From the NCBI RefSeq assembly GCF_035989885.1, contig NZ_CP108518.1:4265501-4329500 (forward strand): a DNA stretch of 64,000 nucleotides, read 5' to 3'. The notes beneath the pieces were generated by a model. The model made no database searches. It saw only the letters and a list, made by a program, of their open reading frames with translations, and was not told where the DNA came from. Both the position numbers and the translations under genes were made by a program. The DNA is from Streptomyces sp. NBC_01232. Lineage in GTDB: Bacteria; Actinomycetota; Actinomycetes; Streptomycetales; Streptomycetaceae. Shown in pieces: positions 56,116 through 64,000 of the stretch; within the stretch, counting starts at the first letter, position 1, and the number at the start of each line of letters is the position of its first letter.

Positions 56116-57003
56116 TCAGCTGGACGTCGAACGGAAACGGCGCAGGCTCACGACGATGCAGGTCACGAAGGTGACGGTCAGGGTGACCGCGACGACCAGC
56201 AGCGGATGGGTGCCCGAGAAGCCGGCGCTCGGCGTGTCCGGGTTCCCCCACAGGTCGCGGCAGGAGGCGATGACGGCCGTCACCGGATTCCACTCGGCGA
56301 GCGGCCTCAGCGCCGCCGGCATGGTCTGCGGCGAGAGGAAGGCACTGGACAGGAAGGGAAGTACGACCACGATGAACGGCGCCACCACGCTGATCGTCTC
56401 CACGCTGCGCAGGGTCAGGGCCAGCAGCACCCCGAGCCAGAGCATCGCGTAGATGAAGACGGCGATCAGTGCGAAGCCCGCCAGGGTGGGCAGCAGACCG
56501 GTGTGCGAACGCCAGCCCAGCGCCAGGCCGATCACCACGGTGGTGCCCAGTCCGCCCATGCCCACCAGCCAGTCGGCGGCGGTGTGCCCGATCGGGATCG
56601 AGGCCGGGTTGATGGGCAGGGAGCGGAACCGGTCGACCAGCCCGCCCTGGAGGTCCAGGGCGAGCGAGACCGCCGTCGGTCCCACGCAGGCCAGTCCGAC
56701 CTGGACGGCGCCGCCGGCGAAGACGTACTCGACGTAGTCACCGCCCTGCGGGAGGTGGATCGAGTCGCGGAAGAGGTAGCCGAGCATGATCAGCGAGAGC
56801 ATCGGGTTGAGGACGATGCCGATCGAGCGGCCGGGGGCGCGCCGCATCCGGCGCAGCCGGCGGCCGATGACGGCGCCGATCTCGGTGAGCAGGGTGCCCA
56901 GGCCCGCGGGCCGGGCCGCCGCGGGCTGCGGCGGCCCGGCCGCGGCGGCGGCCGCGGCGGTCTCGTCCGGTTCGGCCGCGGGGCGCGGCAGGGTCGTCGT
57001 CAT
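56116..57003 (-). CDS. ABC-2 type transporter permease
   Basis: 295 residues. A ~45-residue Ala/Pro N-terminal extension precedes six TM segments of the DrrB/ABC-2 fold, with [21 protein letters not shown] as the family's cytoplasmic loop. It overlaps the NRPS stop as ATGA. The partner ATPase is not in the window and is probably upstream of the NRPS genes. Likely exports the peptide. Confidence 0.9.
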   Translation of the reverse strand: MTTTLPRPAAEPDETAAAAAAAGPPQPAAARPAGLGTLLTEIGAVIGRRLRRMRRAPGRSIGIVLNPMLSLIMLGYLFRDSIHLPQGGDYVEYVFAGGAVQVGLACVGPTAVSLALDLQGGLVDRFRSLPINPASIPIGHTAADWLVGMGGLGTTVVIGLALGWRSHTGLLPTLAGFALIAVFIYAMLWLGVLLALTLRSVETISVVAPFIVVVLPFLSSAFLSPQTMPAALRPLAEWNPVTAVIASCRDLWGNPDTPSAGFSGTHPLLVVAVTLTVTFVTCIVVSLRRFRSTSS

Positions 57004-60000
57004 GACCGGTCACCCGCCGTCCACGCGTCGAGCGAGTCGCGCAGGGCGGGGCCGATGGCCCTCAGCGGCTCCGGGTTCAGCATGTCGTCGTGGGCGCAGT
57101 CGATGCGGTGCACCCGAACGGAGCCGGTCATGTGCTCCTTCCACAGGACGTCCTTGTCGGTCACCTCGCCCCAGGGCGAGCGCTCGGCCAGGAAGAGGTC
57201 GACGGTGCCGGCGTACTCCCCCGGCCGGTAACGGGTGTTGAGGATCTGGTGGCGGCCCATCAGGTCCACCACGCGGTGGATCCGCTCCCGGCCCATGCGG
57301 GCCAGTGGGTTGCCGTCCCGGAGCAACGTCTCGTAGAGGTCGTCCGGTTCGAGCCGGCGTCCGGCGAACTCGTCGCGGTGGTGGCCGATGCCCTCCATCA
57401 GCCAGCCCAGCCGGACCTGTTCGCTCCGCTCGTCGACCGCGTCGGTGCGGGGGAAGGAGTCCATGACGGTCAGGATTCCGACCTCGTCGCCGGCGGCCCG
57501 GAGCTGGACGGCCAACTCGTAGGCGAGCAGTCCGCCGAAGGACCAGCCGAGCAGGTGGTACGGGCCCTCGGGCCGGACCTCCTTGATCAGCCGGATGTAC
57601 GTCGCGGCGATCTCCTCCATGCTCTCCGGGAGGGGGGCGCCGTCCACGACCGTGGGCGACTGGAGGGCGTACAGGGGCTGGTCGGGGTGCAGGTACGGCA
57701 CCAGCGTCAGGTAGGAGAGGGACAGTCCCACGCCGCTGTGCACGCAGAACAGCGGAGTGCGGTCGCCCTCGGGCTGGATGGTCAGCATCGGGGTGAAGTG
57801 CTCGATGTGGCCGATCCCGTCGGCCTCCGCGATGGCCTCGGCCATGCCCCGGGCGCTGCTGCGCAGCGTTTCGGGAGCGGGCGCGGGAGCCTTGGCGGGA
57901 GCGGGCGGCTCGGGAGCCGGTGGGGCGGTCCGCGGGCGCAGGCTCGCGGCGAGTGCGGCCACGCTCTGGTGGACGAAGACGTCCGCGATGCTCAGCTTCA
58001 GGCCCGCCTTGCGGGCCAGGCTGACCAGCCGCAGCGACTTCATGCTGTCCATGCCGGCCTCGAAGAAGTTCTCCCCGGCGACGACCGCGTCGGTGGCGAG
58101 TACGTCGTGGACGATCCGCAGCAGCTGCGCCGTGACCGGATCGTCCTCGCACTCGCCGTCGGCGGCGGCGTCGGCGGCGGCGGCCGGGGCGGCCTGAGCG
58201 TCCACCGGGTCCGCCGGGTTCGCCGGGGCCGGCGCGGCCCAGTCGCGGCCCGGCCGGTCGGGGGCGTCCGCAGCGCCGCCCGAGAGCAGCGCCGCCCACA
58301 GGCCGGCACCCGTCCCGGTGGTGGCCAGGGCGGCCGCCTCCGCGTGGCTGACGGGGACGACGGCAGCGCCCGGACCGTCCGGCCCGCGCCGCACCAGGTA
58401 CGCGGGCCACTCCGGGTCCGGCTCCGGCAGCGGGGCCGGGGCCGGGCCGCCCGGGGCCGCGAGGACATCGGCGGAGTCCAGCACCACGACCGGCACGCCG
58501 CAGCTGCGCAGCCTCCCGGCCAGGCCCTCGGTGGTGAGGACGGCCACCGCGGCGGTCGCCTCCACCAGCTCCCGGACCCGCTCGCTCGGCTCCTCGGCGC
58601 CGACCGGCACGTAGGCCGCGCCGGACCGGAGCACCGCGAGCGCGGCGGCCGCCTGGTCGGCGGCGCGCGGCACCGCGAGGGCGACGACCCGGCCGGGGCC
58701 CGCCCCCCGCTGCGCGAGGTGCCGGGCCAGCAGCCCGGCGCGCTCGTCCAGCGCCCCGTACGACAGGGCCCGGGATCCGGAGCCGGCCGCGGTGTCCTCG
58801 GGGGAGGCGGCGATCCGCCCGGCGACCAGTGAGGTCAGGGTGGCGGCGCCGGCGGGGGTCTGTGGCCGCTGCGCCTCCAGCTCGCTGACCCGCACGCCGG
58901 GGTCGGCGGCCGCTGCCCGCAGGACCTGCCCGAACTGCTCGACGAGCCGCTCGGCGGTGTCCCGGGTGAACAGGTCGGTGCTGTAGGTCAGCAGACCGCG
59001 CATGCCGTCCCGGCCGGGCCAGTTGAACAGCTCCACCACCAGGTCCAGCTTGGCCTGGTCGGAGCCGACGTACGCGGGCTCCGCGCGCAGTCCCACCAGG
59101 TCCGGGACGCGCACCCCGTCGTGCTGCACGGTGAGTGAGACCTGGAACAGCGGGTGCCTGCCCAGCACGCGGTCGGGCCTGATCGCGTCCACGACCTGGT
59201 CGAAGGGGACGTCCTGGTGCGAGTAGGCGGCCAGGTCGGTCTCCCGCAGCCGTTCCAGCAGTTCCCGGAAGGTGGGGTCGCCGCTGGTGTCGCCGCGCAG
59301 GACCAGGGTGTTGAGGAACATGCCGACGAGGCCGGAGAGGGCGTCGTCGGCGCGGCCGGCGACGGACACTCCGAGGGGGATGTCGGTTCCGGCGCCCCAC
59401 CGCGTCAGCAGGGCCGACAGGGCGGCCTGGTAGACGATGAACTCGGTGGTCCCGGTGGTCCGGGCGATCTCCGCGAGCGTGGCGTGGAGTTCCGCGTCGA
59501 TGTCGAACATCACCGTGTCACCGGCGCTCCCGCCGTGCTCCGGGCGGGGGAAGTCGGTCGCCAGCGCCAGCTCCTGGGGCAGCCCGGCCAGCGCGTCGCG
59601 CCAGAAGTCGAGCTGTCGCGCGCCCAGGCCGTCCTCGTCCGCCGGATCGCCGAGCAGCTCGCGCTGCCATACGGCGAAGTCGGAGTACTGGACCGGCAGC
59701 GGCTCCCGGTCGGGGGCCCGCCCGCCGGCCCGTGCCCGGTAGGCGTCGGCGAGGTCGTCGAGCAGCGGCCCCATCGACCAGCCGTCGAAGGCGATGTGGT
59801 GCAGCACGATCAGCATCACGAAGGAGTCGCCGCCGGTGGGGAAGATCCGTACCCGAAGCGGGGTCTCCTCGGTCAGGTCGAATCCCCGGTCGGCCTCGGC
59901 GGCCAGCGCGGTGTCGAGCTGGTCGGAGAAGACGGAGACCGTCCTGAGGTCCGGCGCCGCGGCGGCGGCGTCCAGGACGCGCGGCGCCGGCACCCCGTCC

Positions 60001-63000
60001 TGCTCGGGGATCACGGTCCGCAGCACCTCGTGGCGTTCCACGAGATCGGCCAGGGCCGCCCGCAGGGCGTCCGCGTCGAGCCTGCCGGTGAACCGGAAGG
60101 CCATGGCGCTGTTGTACGAGCCGTCGGCGCGGCCCTGGCGCCGGTTGAGGAACCACTGGCGCTGCTGGCTGAAGGAGAGCGGGCGCTCCCCTCCCGGGGC
60201 GGCCGGTGCCAGCGAGGGCCGGGCCTGCGCGGCCCGGCCGACCTCCGTGGCGAGGGCCACCACGGACCGCGCCTCGAACAGGGCGCGGATGGGGAGTTCG
60301 ACGCGCAGGGTGCTGCGGACGCGGCTGACGAGGCGGGTGGCGAGCAGGGAGTGCCCGCCGATCTCGAAGAAGTCGTCGTCGATGGAGACCTGCTCCAGGC
60401 CGAGGACGTCCGCGAACAGGCCGCACAGGACACCCTCCAGGGGGGTCCGGGGGGCCCGGCCGCGGGAGGCGGCGCCCAGGTCCGGGTCGGGCAGGGCCTT
60501 GCGGTCCAGCTTGCCCTGGGCGGTGAGCGGCAGCTCCTCCAGCGCCACCACGGCCGAGGGGACCATGTAGTCGGGGAGCTCCGCGGCGAGCCGCTCGCGC
60601 AGGACGGCGGTGTCCTCGGGGGCGGCGGCCGAACCGGCGACGACGTAGGCGACCAGACGGCGTTCGCCGGCCTCGTCCTCGCGCATGACCACGACGGCCT
60701 GTTCGACTCCGGGCTGTGCGAGCAGGGCGGCGGATATCTCGCCGAGCTCGATGCGGATTCCGCGCAGCTGGACCTGGTCGTCGACGCGGTCCAGGTAGTC
60801 GAGGTCGCCGTCGGGCAGCCAGGTCACGAGGTCTCCGGTGCGGTACATCCGGGATCCGGCAGGGCCGTACGGGTCGGCGACGAACCGGGACGCGGTCAGC
60901 CCGGGCCGCGCCAGGTAGCCGCGGGCGAGGCCGCCCGCGACGTACAGCTCGCCGGTGACCCCGGGGGCGACGGGCCGCAGGTTGCGGTCGAGCACGTACA
61001 CCCGGTGGGCGTTGGTGGGCTTCCCGATCGGGGGCCGGCCGGCCCGGGGGGCCAGCGGGCCGGCGACGGTGCAGCCGACGACGGCCTCGGTGGGACCGTA
61101 GCCGTTGAACAGCCGGACGGAGCCGCCCCAGCGTTCGACGACCCCGGCCGGGACCGCTTCGCCGGTGACCACCAGCCGCAGGTCGCTGGGGAGGGTGGCG
61201 TCGGCCGGCAGCCCCCCGACGACGACGGGCGGCAGTGCGACCAGGTTGATCCGGGCGTCGTTGATCAGGTCGACGAGCGGCCGGCCCGGTGTACGGGCCT
61301 CCTCGTCGGCGATGACCAGGGTGCCGCCGTTGAGCAGCGCCAGCATGATGCCGAAGACCGAGGCGTCGAAGCTGAACGAGGCGAACTGCAGGACCCGCAC
61401 GTCATGGTCGAGCCAGAACCGGTCGGACAGGCTGGAGACCATCGACATCAGTCCGGTGTGCGCCACGGTGACGCCCTTGGGGCGGCCGGTGGAGCCGGAC
61501 GTGTAGATGATGTAGGCCGTGTTCTCCGGGTGCAGCGGTGCCACGCGTTCCGCGTCGGTGAGGTCGTGTCCGCCGAGCGCCGCGAGCCGGGCGGCCGTCT
61601 CGGGCGCGTCCAGCAGCACCGGGGTGACCCCGAGCGCGGCCAGGTCGGGCAGGCCCGCCGGGCGGGACCGCGTCGCCGTGTCGGTCAGCAGGACCGGCGG
61701 CCGGGCGTCCTCCAGCATGTAGCCGATGCGGTCGGCCGGATAGTCGGCGTCCACGGGCAGGAACACCGCGCCGGCCTTGAGGGCGGCGAGCGCCGCGACG
61801 ACCAGCTCCGGGGAGCGCGGCAGCATCACGGCGACCGGCTGCTCCGGTCCGGCGCCCCGCTCGGCCAGCAGCCGGGCCAGCCGGTTCGCGCGGTCGTTCA
61901 GCGTGGCGTAGTCGAGCTCCTCGGCGCCCAGCGAGACGGCCGGCTTGGCGGGCGAGAGCCCGGCCCACCGCTCGAAGACCGTGGTGGCGAGGGTGGCGAC
62001 GGCCGGGCGGGCCGCGGCCGCCCCCGACCAGGTGCCGAGGACCTGCTCCCGCTCGTCGGCGGTGAGCGCGTCGATCCGGCCCAGCGGGGTGTCCGGGGCC
62101 GCGGCGAGCTGCTCCAGCACACGGGCGAACCGGCTGACGAAGACCTCGGTCCGGGCGGCGTCGAAGACGTCCGGCCGGTACTGGGCCTCCACGCGCAGGC
62201 CCTGCCCCCCGGTGGGGAACACGCCCACCGCGAGCGGGTACTCGGCGATGACCCGGGCCTTCCAGTCCAGCATCGAGAGGCCGGGCACGTAGGAGCCGAT
62301 CGCGTCCAGCGCGCCCGCCGGGTAGTTGTGGAAGCTGACCACGGTGTCGAAGAGCTCACCGATGCCGACGCCCTGCTGCACCTCGGCCAGGCCCAGGTGC
62401 TGGTGCTCCTCCAGGCCGAGCTGGCGGTCCTGGAGGCCGGCCAGCATCTCCTCGAACGGCACGGCCGGGTCCAGGTGGGCCCGTACCGGCAGGGTGTGCA
62501 GGAACGCGCCGACCATCTGCTCGACCCCGGGCAGGTCCGCGGGCCGGCCGGAGACGACCGCGCCGAAGGTGACGTCGCCGCGGCCGGTGAGGCTGCCCAG
62601 TACGACGGCCCAGGCGCCCTGGACGACGGTGTTCATCGTCAGGCCGCGCCGGTGCGCCCAGGGGGTGAGGGCCGCGGTCAGCCGCTCGGGCAGCTCCACG
62701 GTGTACGTCTCGGGCAGTACGGAGACCCGCGCCCGGTCGGCGGGGCCGAGCCGGGTGGCCTCCTCGATGCCGCCGAGCTCCTGCTCCCACGCCTTGCGGG
62801 CGGCCGGCTTGTCCTGGGCGGCGGACCACTCCAGGTAGGCGCGGCCGGGTGCGACGGGGCGCAGGGCGCTGAGGTCGGCGCCGTTGCCCCAGAGGGTGAC
62901 GAGCTCCTCGGCGAGGACGGCGGACAGCGACCAGCCGTCCACCAGGATGTGGTGGGTGGTCCATACGACGCGGTGGCGCTCGGCGCCCAGCCGGTAGACG

Positions 63001-64000
63001 GTGAACCGGGTCAGCGGGCCACCGGTCACGTCGAACCGGTCCAGCCACTCCTCGTCGGTGCGGCGGACGGCCTCGGCGCCAGGGTCGGCGGCCGACGTCA
63101 GGTCGTGTTCGCTCCACGGCAGCTCGACGGCCGCCGGGATCAGCTGTACCGGATCGCCCTGCTCGCGTTCGCGGAACCGGGCGCGCAGCGCCGGGTTGCG
63201 GTCCAGCAGCGCGGTGGCCGCGGCGCGCAGCGCGGCCACGTCCAGCTCGCCGCCGATGTCCATGACGACCTGGAGGGTGTAGGCGTCCATGCCCTGGCGG
63301 TCGAACTCGGCCTGGAAGAAGAGGCCGCGCTGGAGCGGGGAGAGCGGCAGGACGTCGGTGAGCCCGTCGAGCTCCTGCTCCCAAGCGTCGATCTCCCGCT
63401 GCTCGACGTCGACGAGGGGGAACTCGGCGGCGATCCGCCCGCCGGATCCGGGTGCACCGGAGTGCGCGGCGAGGGCGCCGAGCGCGGCGAACCACGCCTC
63501 GGCCGTCTCGCGTACGACGGCCTCGTCGACGGCTCCGGACGGCCAGGTCCACTCGGCCACGAGCACCGGTCCCCCGGGGCGGTCCTCGGTCAGCGCGACT
63601 ACGTCGAGGGGCTGGCGCAGCGGGGTGGTGGGGGAGGCGGTGAGTCCGGCGCCCCCGGGCTCGATGGCCCAGGCGCCGTCGCCGGCCGCGAACCGGCCCA
63701 GGTAGTTGAAGCCGATCTGGGGTACGGCGGCGCGGCCGAGGACGAGCGCCGTCTGGGGGTTGAGGTGGCGCAGCAGGCCGTAGCCGATGCCGTGGTCGGG
63801 CAGGGCGCGCAGGGCGGCCTTGACCCGCTTCAGGGCGGTGGCGACGGCGGGGCCGCCGGCCGCGATCTCGGTCCGGTCCAGTTCGCCGACGTCCAGCCCG
63901 ACGGGGAAGGCGCTGGTGAACCAGCCGACCGTACGGGAGGTGTCGAGGCCGTCGCCGATCTGTTCGCGGCCGTGGCCCTCCAGCTCGACGACGGTACGGG
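57000..64000 (-). CDS. Nonribosomal peptide synthetase, E - C - A - PCP - C - (remnant A) - PCP - TE (5' end outside window)
   Basis: Open at 64000. Order along the gene: the end of an epimerization domain ([24 protein letters not shown]; about 64000-63440); C (HHILVDG near 62950); complete A ([11 protein letters not shown] near 61500, A10 near 60510); PCP ([11 protein letters not shown], near 60350); C (HHIAFDG near 59800); an A remnant of ~190 residues with A1/A2-like parts but a broken A3 and no A4-A10 (about 58850-58260); PCP ([11 protein letters not shown], near 58050); TE (GWSFGG near 57540). The complete A pocket reads D-A-F-V-V-G-G-V-G by eye, which suggests a small hydrophobic residue. 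The E domain means a D-residue precedes. The last PCP should be loaded in trans and the TE releases the peptide. Confidence 0.92.
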   Translation of the reverse strand, partial: RTVVELEGHGREQIGDGLDTSRTVGWFTSAFPVGLDVGELDRTEIAAGGPAVATALKRVKAALRALPDHGIGYGLLRHLNPQTALVLGRAAVPQIGFNYLGRFAAGDGAWAIEPGGAGLTASPTTPLRQPLDVVALTEDRPGGPVLVAEWTWPSGAVDEAVVRETAEAWFAALGALAAHSGAPGSGGRIAAEFPLVDVEQREIDAWEQELDGLTDVLPLSPLQRGLFFQAEFDRQGMDAYTLQVVMDIGGELDVAALRAAATALLDRNPALRARFREREQGDPVQLIPAAVELPWSEHDLTSAADPGAEAVRRTDEEWLDRFDVTGGPLTRFTVYRLGAERHRVVWTTHHILVDGWSLSAVLAEELVTLWGNGADLSALRPVAPGRAYLEWSAAQDKPAARKAWEQELGGIEEATRLGPADRARVSVLPETYTVELPERLTAALTPWAHRRGLTMNTVVQGAWAVVLGSLTGRGDVTFGAVVSGRPADLPGVEQMVGAFLHTLPVRAHLDPAVPFEEMLAGLQDRQLGLEEHQHLGLAEVQQGVGIGELFDTVVSFHNYPAGALDAIGSYVPGLSMLDWKARVIAEYPLAVGVFPTGGQGLRVEAQYRPDVFDAARTEVFVSRFARVLEQLAAAPDTPLGRIDALTADEREQVLGTWSGAAAARPAVATLATTVFERWAGLSPAKPAVSLGAEELDYATLNDRANRLARLLAERGAGPEQPVAVMLPRSPELVVAALAALKAGAVFLPVDADYPADRIGYMLEDARPPVLLTDTATRSRPAGLPDLAALGVTPVLLDAPETAARLAALGGHDLTDAERVAPLHPENTAYIIYTSGSTGRPKGVTVAHTGLMSMVSSLSDRFWLDHDVRVLQFASFSFDASVFGIMLALLNGGTLVIADEEARTPGRPLVDLINDARINLVALPPVVVGGLPADATLPSDLRLVVTGEAVPAGVVERWGGSVRLFNGYGPTEAVVGCTVAGPLAPRAGRPPIGKPTNAHRVYVLDRNLRPVAPGVTGELYVAGGLARGYLARPGLTASRFVADPYGPAGSRMYRTGDLVTWLPDGDLDYLDRVDDQVQLRGIRIELGEISAALLAQPGVEQAVVVMREDEAGERRLVAYVVAGSAAAPEDTAVLRERLAAELPDYMVPSAVVALEELPLTAQGKLDRKALPDPDLGAASRGRAPRTPLEGVLCGLFADVLGLEQVSIDDDFFEIGGHSLLATRLVSRVRSTLRVELPIRALFEARSVVALATEVGRAAQARPSLAPAAPGGERPLSFSQQRQWFLNRRQGRADGSYNSAMAFRFTGRLDADALRAALADLVERHEVLRTVIPEQDGVPAPRVLDAAAAAPDLRTVSVFSDQLDTALAAEADRGFDLTEETPLRVRIFPTGGDSFVMLIVLHHIAFDGWSMGPLLDDLADAYRARAGGRAPDREPLPVQYSDFAVWQRELLGDPADEDGLGARQLDFWRDALAGLPQELALATDFPRPEHGGSAGDTVMFDIDAELHATLAEIARTTGTTEFIVYQAALSALLTRWGAGTDIPLGVSVAGRADDALSGLVGMFLNTLVLRGDTSGDPTFRELLERLRETDLAAYSHQDVPFDQVVDAIRPDRVLGRHPLFQVSLTVQHDGVRVPDLVGLRAEPAYVGSDQAKLDLVVELFNWPGRDGMRGLLTYSTDLFTRDTAERLVEQFGQVLRAAAADPGVRVSELEAQRPQTPAGAATLTSLVAGRIAASPEDTAAGSGSRALSYGALDERAGLLARHLAQRGAGPGRVVALAVPRAADQAAAALAVLRSGAAYVPVGAEEPSERVRELVEATAAVAVLTTEGLAGRLRSCGVPVVVLDSADVLAAPGGPAPAPLPEPDPEWPAYLVRRGPDGPGAAVVPVSHAEAAALATTGTGAGLWAALLSGGAADAPDRPGRDWAAPAPANPADPVDAQAAPAAAADAAADGECEDDPVTAQLLRIVHDVLATDAVVAGENFFEAGMDSMKSLRLVSLARKAGLKLSIADVFVHQSVAALAASLRPRTAPPAPEPPAPAKAPAPAPETLRSSARGMAEAIAEADGIGHIEHFTPMLTIQPEGDRTPLFCVHSGVGLSLSYLTLVPYLHPDQPLYALQSPTVVDGAPLPESMEEIAATYIRLIKEVRPEGPYHLLGWSFGGLLAYELAVQLRAAGDEVGILTVMDSFPRTDAVDERSEQVRLGWLMEGIGHHRDEFAGRRLEPDDLYETLLRDGNPLARMGRERIHRVVDLMGRHQILNTRYRPGEYAGTVDLFLAERSPWGEVTDKDVLWKEHMTGSVRVHRIDCAHDDMLNPEPLRAIGPALRDSLDAWTAGDRS

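Overview
This window comes from a high-GC actinomycete, almost certainly a Streptomyces. GC-rich third codon positions, GTG/TTG starts, translationally coupled ATGA/GTGA junctions, SARP and NB-ARC regulators, three class E sortases, CrgA, and the FHA-PP2C-RodA-PBP-PknB string all point that way. The middle of the window has the gene order I recall for the core Streptomyces chromosome, and it lies between two biosynthetic loci.

Region 1 (1-10657, + strand) is a tightly packed small-molecule operon. It holds the C-terminal part of a methionyl-tRNA-synthetase-like protein (cut by the window edge), an MFS exporter, two ATP-grasp ligases, a dimethylargininase/arginine-dihydrolase-like enzyme, a small lipocalin-like protein, a family-5 solute-binding protein with no signal peptide, a YbaK-type aminoacyl-tRNA deacylase, a DAO-type FAD oxidoreductase and a YjbR-fusion protein. 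A MetRS-like protein next to a DAO oxidoreductase resembles the known hydrazine (N-N bond) forming machinery, so I infer a locus for a modified amino acid or short peptide, possibly with an N-N bond. I do not recognise this gene set as any described cluster. An NB-ARC regulator and a large SARP regulator with a TTA codon (10686-15556) follow, then a small secreted peptide and a shortened ATP-grasp protein flanked by 16-bp repeats.

Region 2 (17001-37332) is mostly housekeeping: LysM protein, DUF5324 protein, cyclophilin, rhomboid protease, CrgA, DUF881 protein, three sortases around a PabA/TrpG-type glutaminase, then the divergent cell-envelope/division operon FhaA-FhaB-PP2C-RodA-PBP-PknB, tRNA-Leu(CAG), a NarL-type two-component system and an MMPL exporter.

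Region 3 (37590-64000, continuing past the edge) is a nonribosomal peptide locus. A PduX-like kinase, a cysteine-synthase-like enzyme and an argininosuccinate-lyase-like enzyme look like a 2,3-diaminobutyrate pathway. A third ATP-grasp ligase, a free-standing A-PCP-TE protein and a type II thioesterase accompany them. DAHP synthase plus TrpE, TrpG, TrpD and TrpC form a dedicated tryptophan/anthranilate supply set, with a MocR regulator among them. A TauD/SyrP-like hydroxylase, a P450, an ABC-2 permease and a large NRPS follow. The NRPS ends in a module whose adenylation domain is only a remnant, while the free-standing protein has an A domain but only part of a C domain. The two therefore look complementary, with the last residue probably supplied in trans.
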